From: Hyphomicrobiales bacterium
Lineage (GTDB): Bacteria; Pseudomonadota; Alphaproteobacteria; Rhizobiales; Beijerinckiaceae
Assembly: GCA_028865375.1 (NCBI GenBank)
Contig: JAGWKJ010000129.1
Coordinates: forward strand, 1 to 6,729
Reading direction: 5' to 3'
DNA length: 6,729 nucleotides
The notes below the pieces were generated by a model, which was not told where the DNA came from, ran no database searches, and saw nothing but the letters and a program-made list of their open reading frames with translations. Below are positions 1 to 4,796 of the stretch, piece by piece. Each line of letters begins with the position of its first letter. Positions within the stretch are counted from its first letter, which is position 1. The position numbers and the translations under genes were made by a program.

Positions 1-756
1 GACGCCCAGCAGTTCGACGATCCCGAGACCGGCCGCTTCTTCATGCGCGTCGTGTTCGACGGCGTGGACGCCGCGGGCTTCGGCGCGCTGCGCGAGGGCT
101 TCGCGCCGGTCGCCGAGACGTTCTCGATGCGTCACGTCCTGCGCCCGCTCTCCGAGCGCAAGCGCGTGCTGATCCTGGTCTCCAAGTTCGACCATTGCCT
201 CGTCGACCTGCTGTATCGCCACCGCATCGGCGAGCTGCCGATGGACGTGGTCGGCGTCGCCGGCAATTATCCGCGCGAGACCTACGCCCACGTCGATTTC
301 GGCGGCGCGCCGTTCCACCACCTCCCGATCACGCGCGACACCAAGATGGAGCAGGAGGCGCAGGTGTGGGCGCTGGTGCGCGAGAGCAAGGCCGACGTGG
401 TCGTGCTGGCGCGCTACATGCAGATCCTGTCGGACGGGCTCACTTCCAAGCTCGCCGGCCGGTGCATCAACATCCACCATTCGTTCCTGCCGGGCTTCAA
501 GGGCGCCAAGCCCTACCACCAGGCCCACGAGCGCGGCGTGAAGCTGATCGGCGCCACCGCCCATTACGTGACGAGCGACCTCGACGAAGGCCCGATCATC
601 GAGCAGGACGCCGAGCGCATCAGCCACCGGGATTCGCCCGACGACCTCGTGCGCAAGGGCCGCGACATCGAGCGCCGGGTGCTCGCCCGCGCGCTCGCCC
701 ACCACATCGAGGACCGCGTGCTGCCCAACGGCAAGAAGACGGTCGTCTTCGCGTGA
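1..756 (+). CDS. purU: Formyltetrahydrofolate deformylase, 5'-truncated by the window edge
   Basis: Hydrolyses 10-formyltetrahydrofolate to formate and tetrahydrofolate in the cytoplasm, balancing the one-carbon pool and supplying formate. The frame is open from base 1 and the residues before the first ATG (position 43) already match the family (DAQQFDDPETGRFFMR), so 43 is not the true start. 251 residues are visible; against a usual length of about 280-290, some 30-40 residues including the start of the N-terminal ACT domain are missing. The rest of the ACT domain runs to about visible residue 45 and the formyltransferase-like catalytic domain follows. The catalytic Asn-His-Asp set is visible: N157 and H159 in INIHHSFLPGFKGAKPYHQA, and D195 in SDLDEGPII. 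The gene ends in the conserved KTVVF and its stop overlaps the start of the next gene, an acetyltransferase, suggesting cotranscription. The family assignment is secure; only the 5' end is unknown. Confidence 0.96.
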   Translation, partial: DAQQFDDPETGRFFMRVVFDGVDAAGFGALREGFAPVAETFSMRHVLRPLSERKRVLILVSKFDHCLVDLLYRHRIGELPMDVVGVAGNYPRETYAHVDFGGAPFHHLPITRDTKMEQEAQVWALVRESKADVVVLARYMQILSDGLTSKLAGRCINIHHSFLPGFKGAKPYHQAHERGVKLIGATAHYVTSDLDEGPIIEQDAERISHRDSPDDLVRKGRDIERRVLARALAHHIEDRVLPNGKKTVVFA

Positions 757-1277
757 CCGCGAGGGGCGCCGGCCTCGCGATCCGCGAGGACGACCCGGCC
801 GCCGCGCACGCGCGCGAGCTCGTGGCGCTGCACTTGGCCGCCATGCGCGCGAACTCGCCGCCGGGCGCCGTTTTCGCATTCGACGTCGCCGCGCTGAAGG
901 GCGAAGGCGTGACGTTCTGGACCGCGTGGCGCGACGGCGCGGCGGTCGGCATGGCGGCGCTGAAGCGGCTCGACGCCGCCGACGCCGAATTGAAGTCCAT
1001 GCGCACCCATCCCGCGCACTTGCGCCAAGGGATCGCCGGCGCGCTGCTCGCCCATGTCGTGGCCGCCGCCCGCGCGCGCGGCCATCGGCGGTTGCTGCTG
1101 GAAACGGGCACGGGTCCCGCCTTCGAGCCCGCGGCCGCGCTCTATCGCGCGCGCGGCTTTGCGCCCACCGGGCCGTTCGGCGATTACCTCGACAACGGCT
1201 TCAGCCGTTTCATGGTCATGGACTTGGCTTCGGGCTTGGCTTCGGACCCGGCGCGGGGTTCGGCGCCGGGGCGTTGA
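753..1277 (+). CDS. GNAT-family N-acetyltransferase
   Basis: A predicted cytoplasmic acetyl-CoA-dependent N-acetyltransferase of 174 residues. The GTG start at 753 is chosen because it overlaps the purU stop (GTGA) and places the first beta strand (GLAIRED) at the N-terminus; no strong Shine-Dalgarno is visible, so it probably relies on coupling from purU. The acetyl-CoA binding motif A is clear at about residues 80-100 (ELKSMRTHPAHLRQGIAGALL, with the loop RQGIAGA at 91-97). Motif B follows with the conserved ALYRARGF and PFGDY. The overall pattern (MRANSPPGAVFAFD, FWTAW, LKSMRT, LETGTGPAF) resembles the YsnE-like group of small GNAT enzymes. The substrate cannot be inferred from sequence. 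The conserved domain ends near residue 158; the last 16 residues (Ala/Gly/Ser/Pro-rich) are coded where the gene overlaps the convergent membrane-protein gene and may be an unconserved extension. Confidence 0.88.
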   Translation: MTARGAGLAIREDDPAAAHARELVALHLAAMRANSPPGAVFAFDVAALKGEGVTFWTAWRDGAAVGMAALKRLDAADAELKSMRTHPAHLRQGIAGALLAHVVAAARARGHRRLLLETGTGPAFEPAAALYRARGFAPTGPFGDYLDNGFSRFMVMDLASGLASDPARGSAPGR

Positions 1278-2262
1278 CCCCGTCGTCGCCGGCCGGCTTG
1301 CGACACACCGCGAGCGCCGCGTCGAACTGCGCCGATTGCTCCGGCGTCAACGCCGTCCGGTTCATGGCGGCGAGCAGGCCGCGCCGGGCCGCTTCGCGCG
1401 CGAAACATTTGCAGCCGCTGACGCAGGCGTCCTGCGGGCCGCCGCTCTTGGCGCAGGCGGCGATGCACGTGCGCCGCACGGCGCGCAGCGAGGCGTCGGG
1501 CGGCAGCGCATGCGCCGCCAAGGCGACGCCGCCGTAGAGGAAGACTTGGTGCAGCAGGTAGAACGCCAGCGAATGGCGACCGAGCGTGCCGAGCCCGTGC
1601 GAGACGCGCGACGACGGCGCGGCCGGCGGGCGGACGCCGTGGACATAGACCGAGGGCGCGGGCCGGGGAGGCAACAGACGCGCCGCCGCGAGGCCGAGCA
1701 GCGTGACGCCGCACCAAGGCAGCAGCGGCCGCCAGTCCAGCGTCGCGGGCGGCGTCGTGCCTAGCCCCGTCCAGGCGAGGGCCGGAGCGTCGAACGCCGG
1801 CCCGGAGACGGCCAGCGGCAGGGCGAAGGCGAGCGCGGCGCCGGCGAGGATCGCGAACGGCGGCGCGCGCAGGAACGCCGCCGCCACGAGGCTGGAGAGG
1901 ACGATGCAATGCAGCACGCCCATCGTGATCGCCTCGCCGGGCGCGAAATAGAAGCTGGCGAACGTGACCAGCGCCGCCGCGCCGGCGACCGTCGCCAGCC
2001 GCCGCGCGAAAGGTCCCGCGCGCAAGCCCTGCGGATGGGCGAGGCCGAGCGAATAGCCGACGATGGCGAGGAACGCCGAGGCGATCAAATGGCTCGCCTC
2101 GTGCATCCCCTCGGAGGTCGTGGTGGCCGGATCGAGATAGCCGAACGCCGCCAGATCCCAGACGAAATGATAGACCGCCATCGCCGCCAACGCCGCGCCG
2201 CGCGCGCCGTCGAGCCATTCCACGCGCGCGACATGGGGCCGGGGGAGCGCCGCGGCGGTCAA
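1216..2262 (-). CDS. DUF1624 / HGSNAT-type integral membrane protein with Cys-rich C-terminal tail
   Basis: A 348-residue polytopic inner-membrane protein of the heparan-alpha-glucosaminide N-acetyltransferase-like (DUF1624) family, thought to move acyl groups across the membrane; the bacterial substrate is unknown. The N-terminal signature is clear: EWLDGARGAALAAMAVYHF followed by VWDLAAFGY, with H32 in the position of the conserved histidine. About seven hydrophobic segments lie near residues 22-43, 58-75, 90-107, 112-131, 136-155, 180-197 and 228-250. After the last helix comes a polar tail with six cysteines (C266, C270, C280, C284, C286, C320) and a Pro-rich end with two KPSP units. The start is a TTG: it has GAGGG seven bases upstream and leaves the RGxA signature intact. 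A GTG at codon 14 is the alternative. It lies 10 bases after the 52-residue gene and is probably coupled to it. Its 3' end overlaps the GNAT gene by 62 bases. Confidence 0.85.
   Translation of the reverse strand: MTAAALPRPHVARVEWLDGARGAALAAMAVYHFVWDLAAFGYLDPATTTSEGMHEASHLIASAFLAIVGYSLGLAHPQGLRAGPFARRLATVAGAAALVTFASFYFAPGEAITMGVLHCIVLSSLVAAAFLRAPPFAILAGAALAFALPLAVSGPAFDAPALAWTGLGTTPPATLDWRPLLPWCGVTLLGLAAARLLPPRPAPSVYVHGVRPPAAPSSRVSHGLGTLGRHSLAFYLLHQVFLYGGVALAAHALPPDASLRAVRRTCIAACAKSGGPQDACVSGCKCFAREAARRGLLAAMNRTALTPEQSAQFDAALAVCRKPAGDDGVNAPAPNPAPGPKPSPKPSP
1223..1246. repeat. Two tandem copies of a 12-bp unit inside the convergent gene overlap
   Basis: CTTGGCTTCGG occurs at 1223-1233 and again at 1235-1245, giving a 12-bp period with a mismatch only at the last base of the unit (G versus A). 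On the minus strand it codes KPSPKPSP at the C-terminus of the membrane protein; on the plus strand it codes LASGLAS in the GNAT tail. Because the period is a multiple of three, gain or loss of a unit would keep both frames. This is read directly from the sequence; any functional role is speculative. Confidence 0.7.
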
Positions 2263-2269
2263 TCGGGCG

Positions 2270-2274
2270 CCCTC
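2270..2274 (-). promoter_or_regulatory. Ribosome binding site for the DUF1624 gene, overlapping the upstream stop codon
   Basis: On the minus strand GAGGG overlaps the TGA of the 52-residue gene (TGAGGG) and lies seven bases before a TTG. Its spacing is what decides TTG at 2262 as the start of the membrane protein. A ribosome terminating on the small gene would stop on top of this site, consistent with translational coupling. Confidence 0.6.
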
Positions 2275-2431
2275 AGAGGCAGGACCAGGCGGCGGCCAGC
2301 CCGTCGACCATCATGCGCCCGCCGTAGCGCACCCACAGAAGCCCGGCGCCGCCGAGGATCGCGGCCGCCGCGAGCGCGGAGAGCCACAGCACCAGCCTGC
2401 GGTCTTCGGATGGGCGGGCGACGTCTGACAT
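2273..2431 (-). CDS. Small single-pass membrane protein, 52 residues, unknown function
   Basis: I do not recognise a family. The predicted protein has a short charged N-terminus (MSDVARPSEDRR), one hydrophobic helix at about residues 13-34 (VLWLSALAAAAILGGAGLLW), and a basic post-helix patch (R35, R39) before an amphipathic end rich in Ala/Met/Trp. The layout suggests a single-pass inner-membrane protein; the charge pattern does not clearly settle its topology. The ATG at 2431 is chosen because a TATATT hexamer lies just upstream and the upstream extension of the frame has low-complexity, non-protein-like composition. No Shine-Dalgarno precedes it (CCCCTTC), consistent with a leaderless message. 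Support for a real gene comes from the membrane helix, the promoter-like element and the tight junction with the DUF1624 gene. It could be a small partner of that protein, but this is inference. Confidence 0.6.
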   Translation of the reverse strand: MSDVARPSEDRRLVLWLSALAAAAILGGAGLLWVRYGGRMMVDGLAAAWSCL

Positions 2432-2438
2432 GAAGGGG

Positions 2439-2468
2439 AATATAGCGCCACGGGGCACGCCGTGCCAG
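2439..2468 (-). promoter_or_regulatory. Candidate promoter for the minus-strand membrane-protein pair
   Basis: On the minus strand TATATT (2444-2439) is a good -10 and CTGGCA (2468-2463) a 4-of-6 match to TTGACA, 18 bases apart. The -10 ends seven bases before the ATG at 2431, so transcription would begin at or within a base or two of the start codon. The -10 is one of the few AT-rich patches in this stretch. The -35 half is weak. Confidence 0.45.
2454..2466. repeat. Perfect inverted repeat in the divergent promoter region
   Basis: GGCACG (2454-2459), one centre base, then CGTGCC (2461-2466). It lies between the -35 and -10 candidates of the minus-strand promoter, where a repressor could bind, but in DNA this GC-rich a 6-bp arm can arise by chance. 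Confidence 0.35.
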
Positions 2469-2481
2469 TGCGCCCGGCGTC

Positions 2482-2519
2482 GCGGCCGCATGGGGCCCGT
2501 GACGGCCCGTGGCGGCCGC
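2482..2519. repeat. Short repeats upstream of crcB: paired 8-bp palindromes and a 7-bp direct repeat
   Basis: The palindrome GCGGCCGC occurs at 2482-2489 and 2512-2519, thirty bases apart (about three helical turns). Between them GGCCCGT is repeated at 2494-2500 and 2504-2510, ten bases apart (about one turn). The spacing would put each pair on one face of the helix and both pairs surround the crcB -35 candidate. This could be an operator array or only GC-rich redundancy. Confidence 0.3.
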
Positions 2520-2527
2520 GCTATAGG
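2499..2527 (+). promoter_or_regulatory. Candidate promoter for the crcB operon
   Basis: GTGACG at 2499-2504 (close to the alphaproteobacterial TTGACN -35) is followed after 17 bases by TATAGG at 2522-2527. The -10 ends six bases before the crcB ATG at 2534, so the predicted transcription start falls on or next to the start codon and no Shine-Dalgarno is visible between them. There is no room here for a fluoride riboswitch leader. Confidence 0.45.
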
Positions 2528-2533
2528 CCGCCC

Positions 2534-2917
2534 ATGTTCCAAAGCCTGATCGTCTTTTTCGGCGCCGGCATCGGCGGGGTCGCCCGCCTCGGGGTCAACG
2601 TCGCCTGCGGGCGCTGGTGTTCGCCTTCGTTCCCTTGGGCCACGCTTGTCATCAACGTCGTCGGCTCGACGATCATGGGGCTGATCGCCGGTTGGTTCGC
2701 GTTCCGCGGCGCCCATCCCTGGACGGTCAACGGCAAGCTGTTCGCGATGACCGGCATCCTCGGCGGCTTCACCACGTTCTCTGCGTTCTCGCTCGACACG
2801 GCGACCTTGTGGGAGCGCGGGCAGGCGTGGCTCGCCGCGCTCTACGTCGCGGGCTCCGTCGGCGGCGCGCTGGCCGGGATCTTCCTCGGCCTCGGATTCA
2901 TGCGGAGCCTGCCGTGA
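2534..2917 (+). CDS. crcB: CrcB/FluC fluoride channel
   Basis: A 127-residue inner-membrane fluoride channel of the CrcB/Fluc family, which works as an antiparallel dimer and lets toxic fluoride leave the cell. Four hydrophobic segments are visible at about residues 3-24, 35-55, 68-90 and 98-121. Family marks are intact: GAGIGGVAR near the N-terminus (R18), NVVGS with N41 in the pore-lining position, and GGFTTFSAF at 77-85 containing the polar track (T80, T81, S83) and the two phenylalanines F82 and F85 of the fluoride path. The length fits the family (about 120-130). The ATG at 2534 is chosen because homologues begin at the first helix (MFQSLIVFFGAG); the frame opens further upstream but those residues look like untranslated promoter DNA. 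It is the first gene of a four-gene operon and its stop overlaps the GTG of the pseudouridine synthase gene. Confidence 0.95.
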   Translation: MFQSLIVFFGAGIGGVARLGVNVACGRWCSPSFPWATLVINVVGSTIMGLIAGWFAFRGAHPWTVNGKLFAMTGILGGFTTFSAFSLDTATLWERGQAWLAALYVAGSVGGALAGIFLGLGFMRSLP

Positions 2918-3987
2918 GCGCGGAGGGCGCCAAGCGGCTCGTCGTGAGCGACGACGAGGACGGGATGCGACTCGACCGCTGGTTCAAGCGGCGCCTGCCG
3001 GGCCTGGCGCTGTCCCACCTCAACAAGATCGTGCGCACCGGCGAGGTCCGCGTCGACGGCGCGCGCGCCAAGGTCTCTACGCGGCTGGCCGCGGGCCAGG
3101 ACGTGCGCGTGCCCCCGATGCGCGGCGACGAGGCCGTGCCGGCGGCCAAGCGGCCCGCCGCGGTCTCGGAGGCCGACCGGCGGGCGATCGCCGACATGAC
3201 CTTGTTCGAGGACCGCGACGTGCTGGTGCTGAACAAGCCGGCGGGCCTCGCGGTGCAGGGCGGCTCCGGCACCAAGCGCCACCTCGACGGCATGTTGGAG
3301 GCGCTCGCCAACCCGAAGGGCGAGCGGCCGATGCTCGTGCATCGGCTCGACCGCGACACGGCGGGCGTGCTGCTGGTGGCGAAGTCGCGCAAGGCGGCGG
3401 CCGACCTCGGCGCCGCCTTCCGCGCCCGCGAGACGCGCAAGATCTACTGGGCGCTGGTGGTCGGCGTGCCCAAGCCGGCGCGCGGCCGCATCTCGCTGTT
3501 CCTCGCCAAGGGCGAGGGCATGGGCCAAGAGCGCGACGGCGAGCGCGGCGGCGCCGGCGACCGCGAGGCGCGCGAGCGGATGAGGGTCGCCCGCCACGGC
3601 GAGGAGGACGCGCAGCACTCGCTCACCTATTACGCGATCGTCGACAAGGTGGCGCCGCGCGTCGCCTGGCTGTCGATGCGGCCGGTGACGGGGCGCACGC
3701 ACCAGCTGCGCGCGCATTGCGAGGCCATCGGCCACCCCATCGTCGGCGACCCGAAATACGCCAGGCTCCCCGAAAACGCGCGGCTGGACGACCCGATGCG
3801 CGCGCTGCCGCCGGAGGTTCCCCGCGCGCTGCACCTGCTGGCGCGCCGGCTGACGATCCCCCATCCGCGCGCCGGGATCATCGACGTCACGGCGCCCTTG
3901 CCCCTGCACATGCGCGCGAGCTTCGAGCTGTTCGGCTTCGACGAGCGCACGGACGACCCCATCCTCGACGCGCCGGACGAGCGATGA
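2914..3987 (+). CDS. rluC: RluC/RluD-family 23S rRNA pseudouridine synthase
   Basis: A 357-residue cytoplasmic enzyme that isomerises uridines to pseudouridine, most likely in 23S rRNA. An S4 RNA-binding domain covers about residues 15-75 (GMRLDRWFKRRLP, LNKIVRTGEVRVDG). The catalytic domain follows from about 97, with LNKPAGLAVQGG at 106-117 and the catalytic aspartate D146 in VHRLDRDTAGVLL. RPVTGRTHQLRAHC (256-269) and GHPIVGDPKYA complete the fold. The GTG start at 2914 overlaps the crcB stop (GTGA) and has GGAG six bases upstream. A hydrophilic Arg/Glu/Gly-rich stretch at about 200-235 lies between catalytic-domain strands; alphaproteobacterial RluC proteins often carry extra charged residues here. 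RluC is preferred over RluD by general resemblance to alphaproteobacterial homologues, but the target uridines cannot be read from sequence. The stop overlaps the ATP12 start. Confidence 0.92.
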   Translation: MSAEGAKRLVVSDDEDGMRLDRWFKRRLPGLALSHLNKIVRTGEVRVDGARAKVSTRLAAGQDVRVPPMRGDEAVPAAKRPAAVSEADRRAIADMTLFEDRDVLVLNKPAGLAVQGGSGTKRHLDGMLEALANPKGERPMLVHRLDRDTAGVLLVAKSRKAAADLGAAFRARETRKIYWALVVGVPKPARGRISLFLAKGEGMGQERDGERGGAGDREARERMRVARHGEEDAQHSLTYYAIVDKVAPRVAWLSMRPVTGRTHQLRAHCEAIGHPIVGDPKYARLPENARLDDPMRALPPEVPRALHLLARRLTIPHPRAGIIDVTAPLPLHMRASFELFGFDERTDDPILDAPDER

Positions 3988-4796
3988 GCGGCGCCGGCGC
4001 CTTCGAGGGGATGTGGATCGGCGAAGCCGAACGCTTCGATGCGCAAGCGCCGGCGCCGGCGCGGCGCGAGGCGCGGCGCGCGTTCCCGCGCAAGTTCTTC
4101 GCCGGGGCGGAGGCCGCCCTGCACGACGGCGCGTTCGCGCTGCTGCTCGACGGCAAGTCGGCGCGCACGCCCGCCGGACGTCCGCTGGCGCACGGGTCGG
4201 CGCGCCTGATGGCGCTGGTCGCCGGCGAATGGAACGCGCTCGTCGGCGCGGTCGATCCGGCGCTGCTGCCCGTCACGCGCATCCTCAATTCGGCGATCGA
4301 CGGCGTCGCCGCGGCGATGGCGCCCACGCGCGCGGCGATCGCCGAATATTCCGGCGCGGACCTGCTTTGCTATCGCGCCGAACGGCCCGCGACGCTGGCG
4401 GCCGACCAGGCCGCCGCGTTCGATCCGCCGCTGAAATGGGCGCGCGATGCGCTCGGCGCCGACCTGCGCGTCGGCGAGGGAATCGTCCATGTCGCGCAGG
4501 CCGGGAAAGCGCTCGCCGCCCTGCGCGGCGCGGTCGATGCGTTCGACGATCCCGCCGCGCTGGCGGCGCTGCACGTCGCGGTCACGCTGACCGGCTCGCT
4601 CGTGCTCGGGCTGGCGCTGGCGCGCGGCGCCTTCTCGCCGGACGCGATCTTGGCGGCGGCGGAAACCGACGAGGCGTACCAGGCGCGCCATTGGGGCGCC
4701 GACGAGGAGGCGCAGGCGCGGCGCGCCGCGCGCGCCGGCGAGTTCCGCGCGGCCGCGGCGACCTTGGCGGCGCTCGGCGGGGGAGGGGACGCGTGA
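3984..4796 (+). CDS. ATP12-family F1-ATPase assembly chaperone
   Basis: A 270-residue cytoplasmic chaperone of the ATP12 family, which in mitochondria protects the F1 alpha subunit before alpha/beta assembly and is presumed to do the same in alphaproteobacteria. Recognisable blocks in order: PRKFFAGAE near residue 35, LLLDGKSARTPAGRPL near 53-68, GEWNAL near 81, LPVTRILNSAIDGV near 95-108, EYSGADLLCYRAE near 121-133, FDPPLKWA near 145-152, TGSLVLGLAL near 202-211, and DEAYQARHWGADEEAQAR near 228-245, the acidic end of which is the conserved C-terminal motif of the family. The N-terminal 30 residues are Ala/Pro/Arg-rich and poorly conserved, making it slightly longer than many bacterial members. 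The ATG at 3984 overlaps the rluC stop (ATGA). In many alphaproteobacteria, as I recall, a HAD-like hydrolase gene sits between rluC and this gene; none is present here. Confidence 0.92.
   Translation: MSGAGAFEGMWIGEAERFDAQAPAPARREARRAFPRKFFAGAEAALHDGAFALLLDGKSARTPAGRPLAHGSARLMALVAGEWNALVGAVDPALLPVTRILNSAIDGVAAAMAPTRAAIAEYSGADLLCYRAERPATLAADQAAAFDPPLKWARDALGADLRVGEGIVHVAQAGKALAALRGAVDAFDDPAALAALHVAVTLTGSLVLGLALARGAFSPDAILAAAETDEAYQARHWGADEEAQARRAARAGEFRAAAATLAALGGGGDA
4781..4788 (+). promoter_or_regulatory. Strong ribosome binding site for pccB inside the ATP12 gene
   Basis: GGGAGGGG lies four bases before the GTG at 4793 and codes Gly residues at the end of the ATP12 protein. It is the strongest Shine-Dalgarno among the plus-strand genes here and supports the overlapping GTG as the pccB start. 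Confidence 0.6.

Noticed and set aside
2462..2533. Alternative upstream start for crcB adding 24 residues
   Set aside because: The added residues are Pro/Arg-rich and unlike any CrcB N-terminus, and they would cover the likely promoter.
2432..2533. Fluoride riboswitch ahead of crcB
   Set aside because: I could not find the conserved GATGG-type and pseudoknot elements, and the promoter candidate sits too close to the ATG for any aptamer.
2432..2716. Longer version of the 52-residue minus-strand gene starting near 2716
   Set aside because: The extension runs antisense through crcB and the promoter region and is low-complexity; the ATG at 2431 is the first start giving a protein-like N-terminus.
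2617..2913. Upstream extension of the pseudouridine synthase frame into crcB
   Set aside because: It is out-of-frame crcB sequence; the S4 domain begins just after the GTG at 2914 that overlaps the crcB stop.
2842..3909. 355-codon minus-strand open frame opposite the pseudouridine synthase
   Set aside because: Shadow of the rluC-like gene; no recognisable motif and composition dominated by Arg, Ala, His and Val.
4040..4085. Dense GGCGCC/GCGCCGGCGC repeats near the ATP12 start
   Set aside because: They encode the Ala/Pro/Arg-rich N-terminus and reflect base composition; no regular period or conserved unit is visible.
4013..4792. Upstream extension of the pccB frame through the ATP12 gene, suggesting a 770-residue fusion
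   Set aside because: The extension is Arg/Gly/Ala-rich out-of-frame reading of ATP12; PccB homology begins at the GTG at 4793, which has a strong ribosome binding site.
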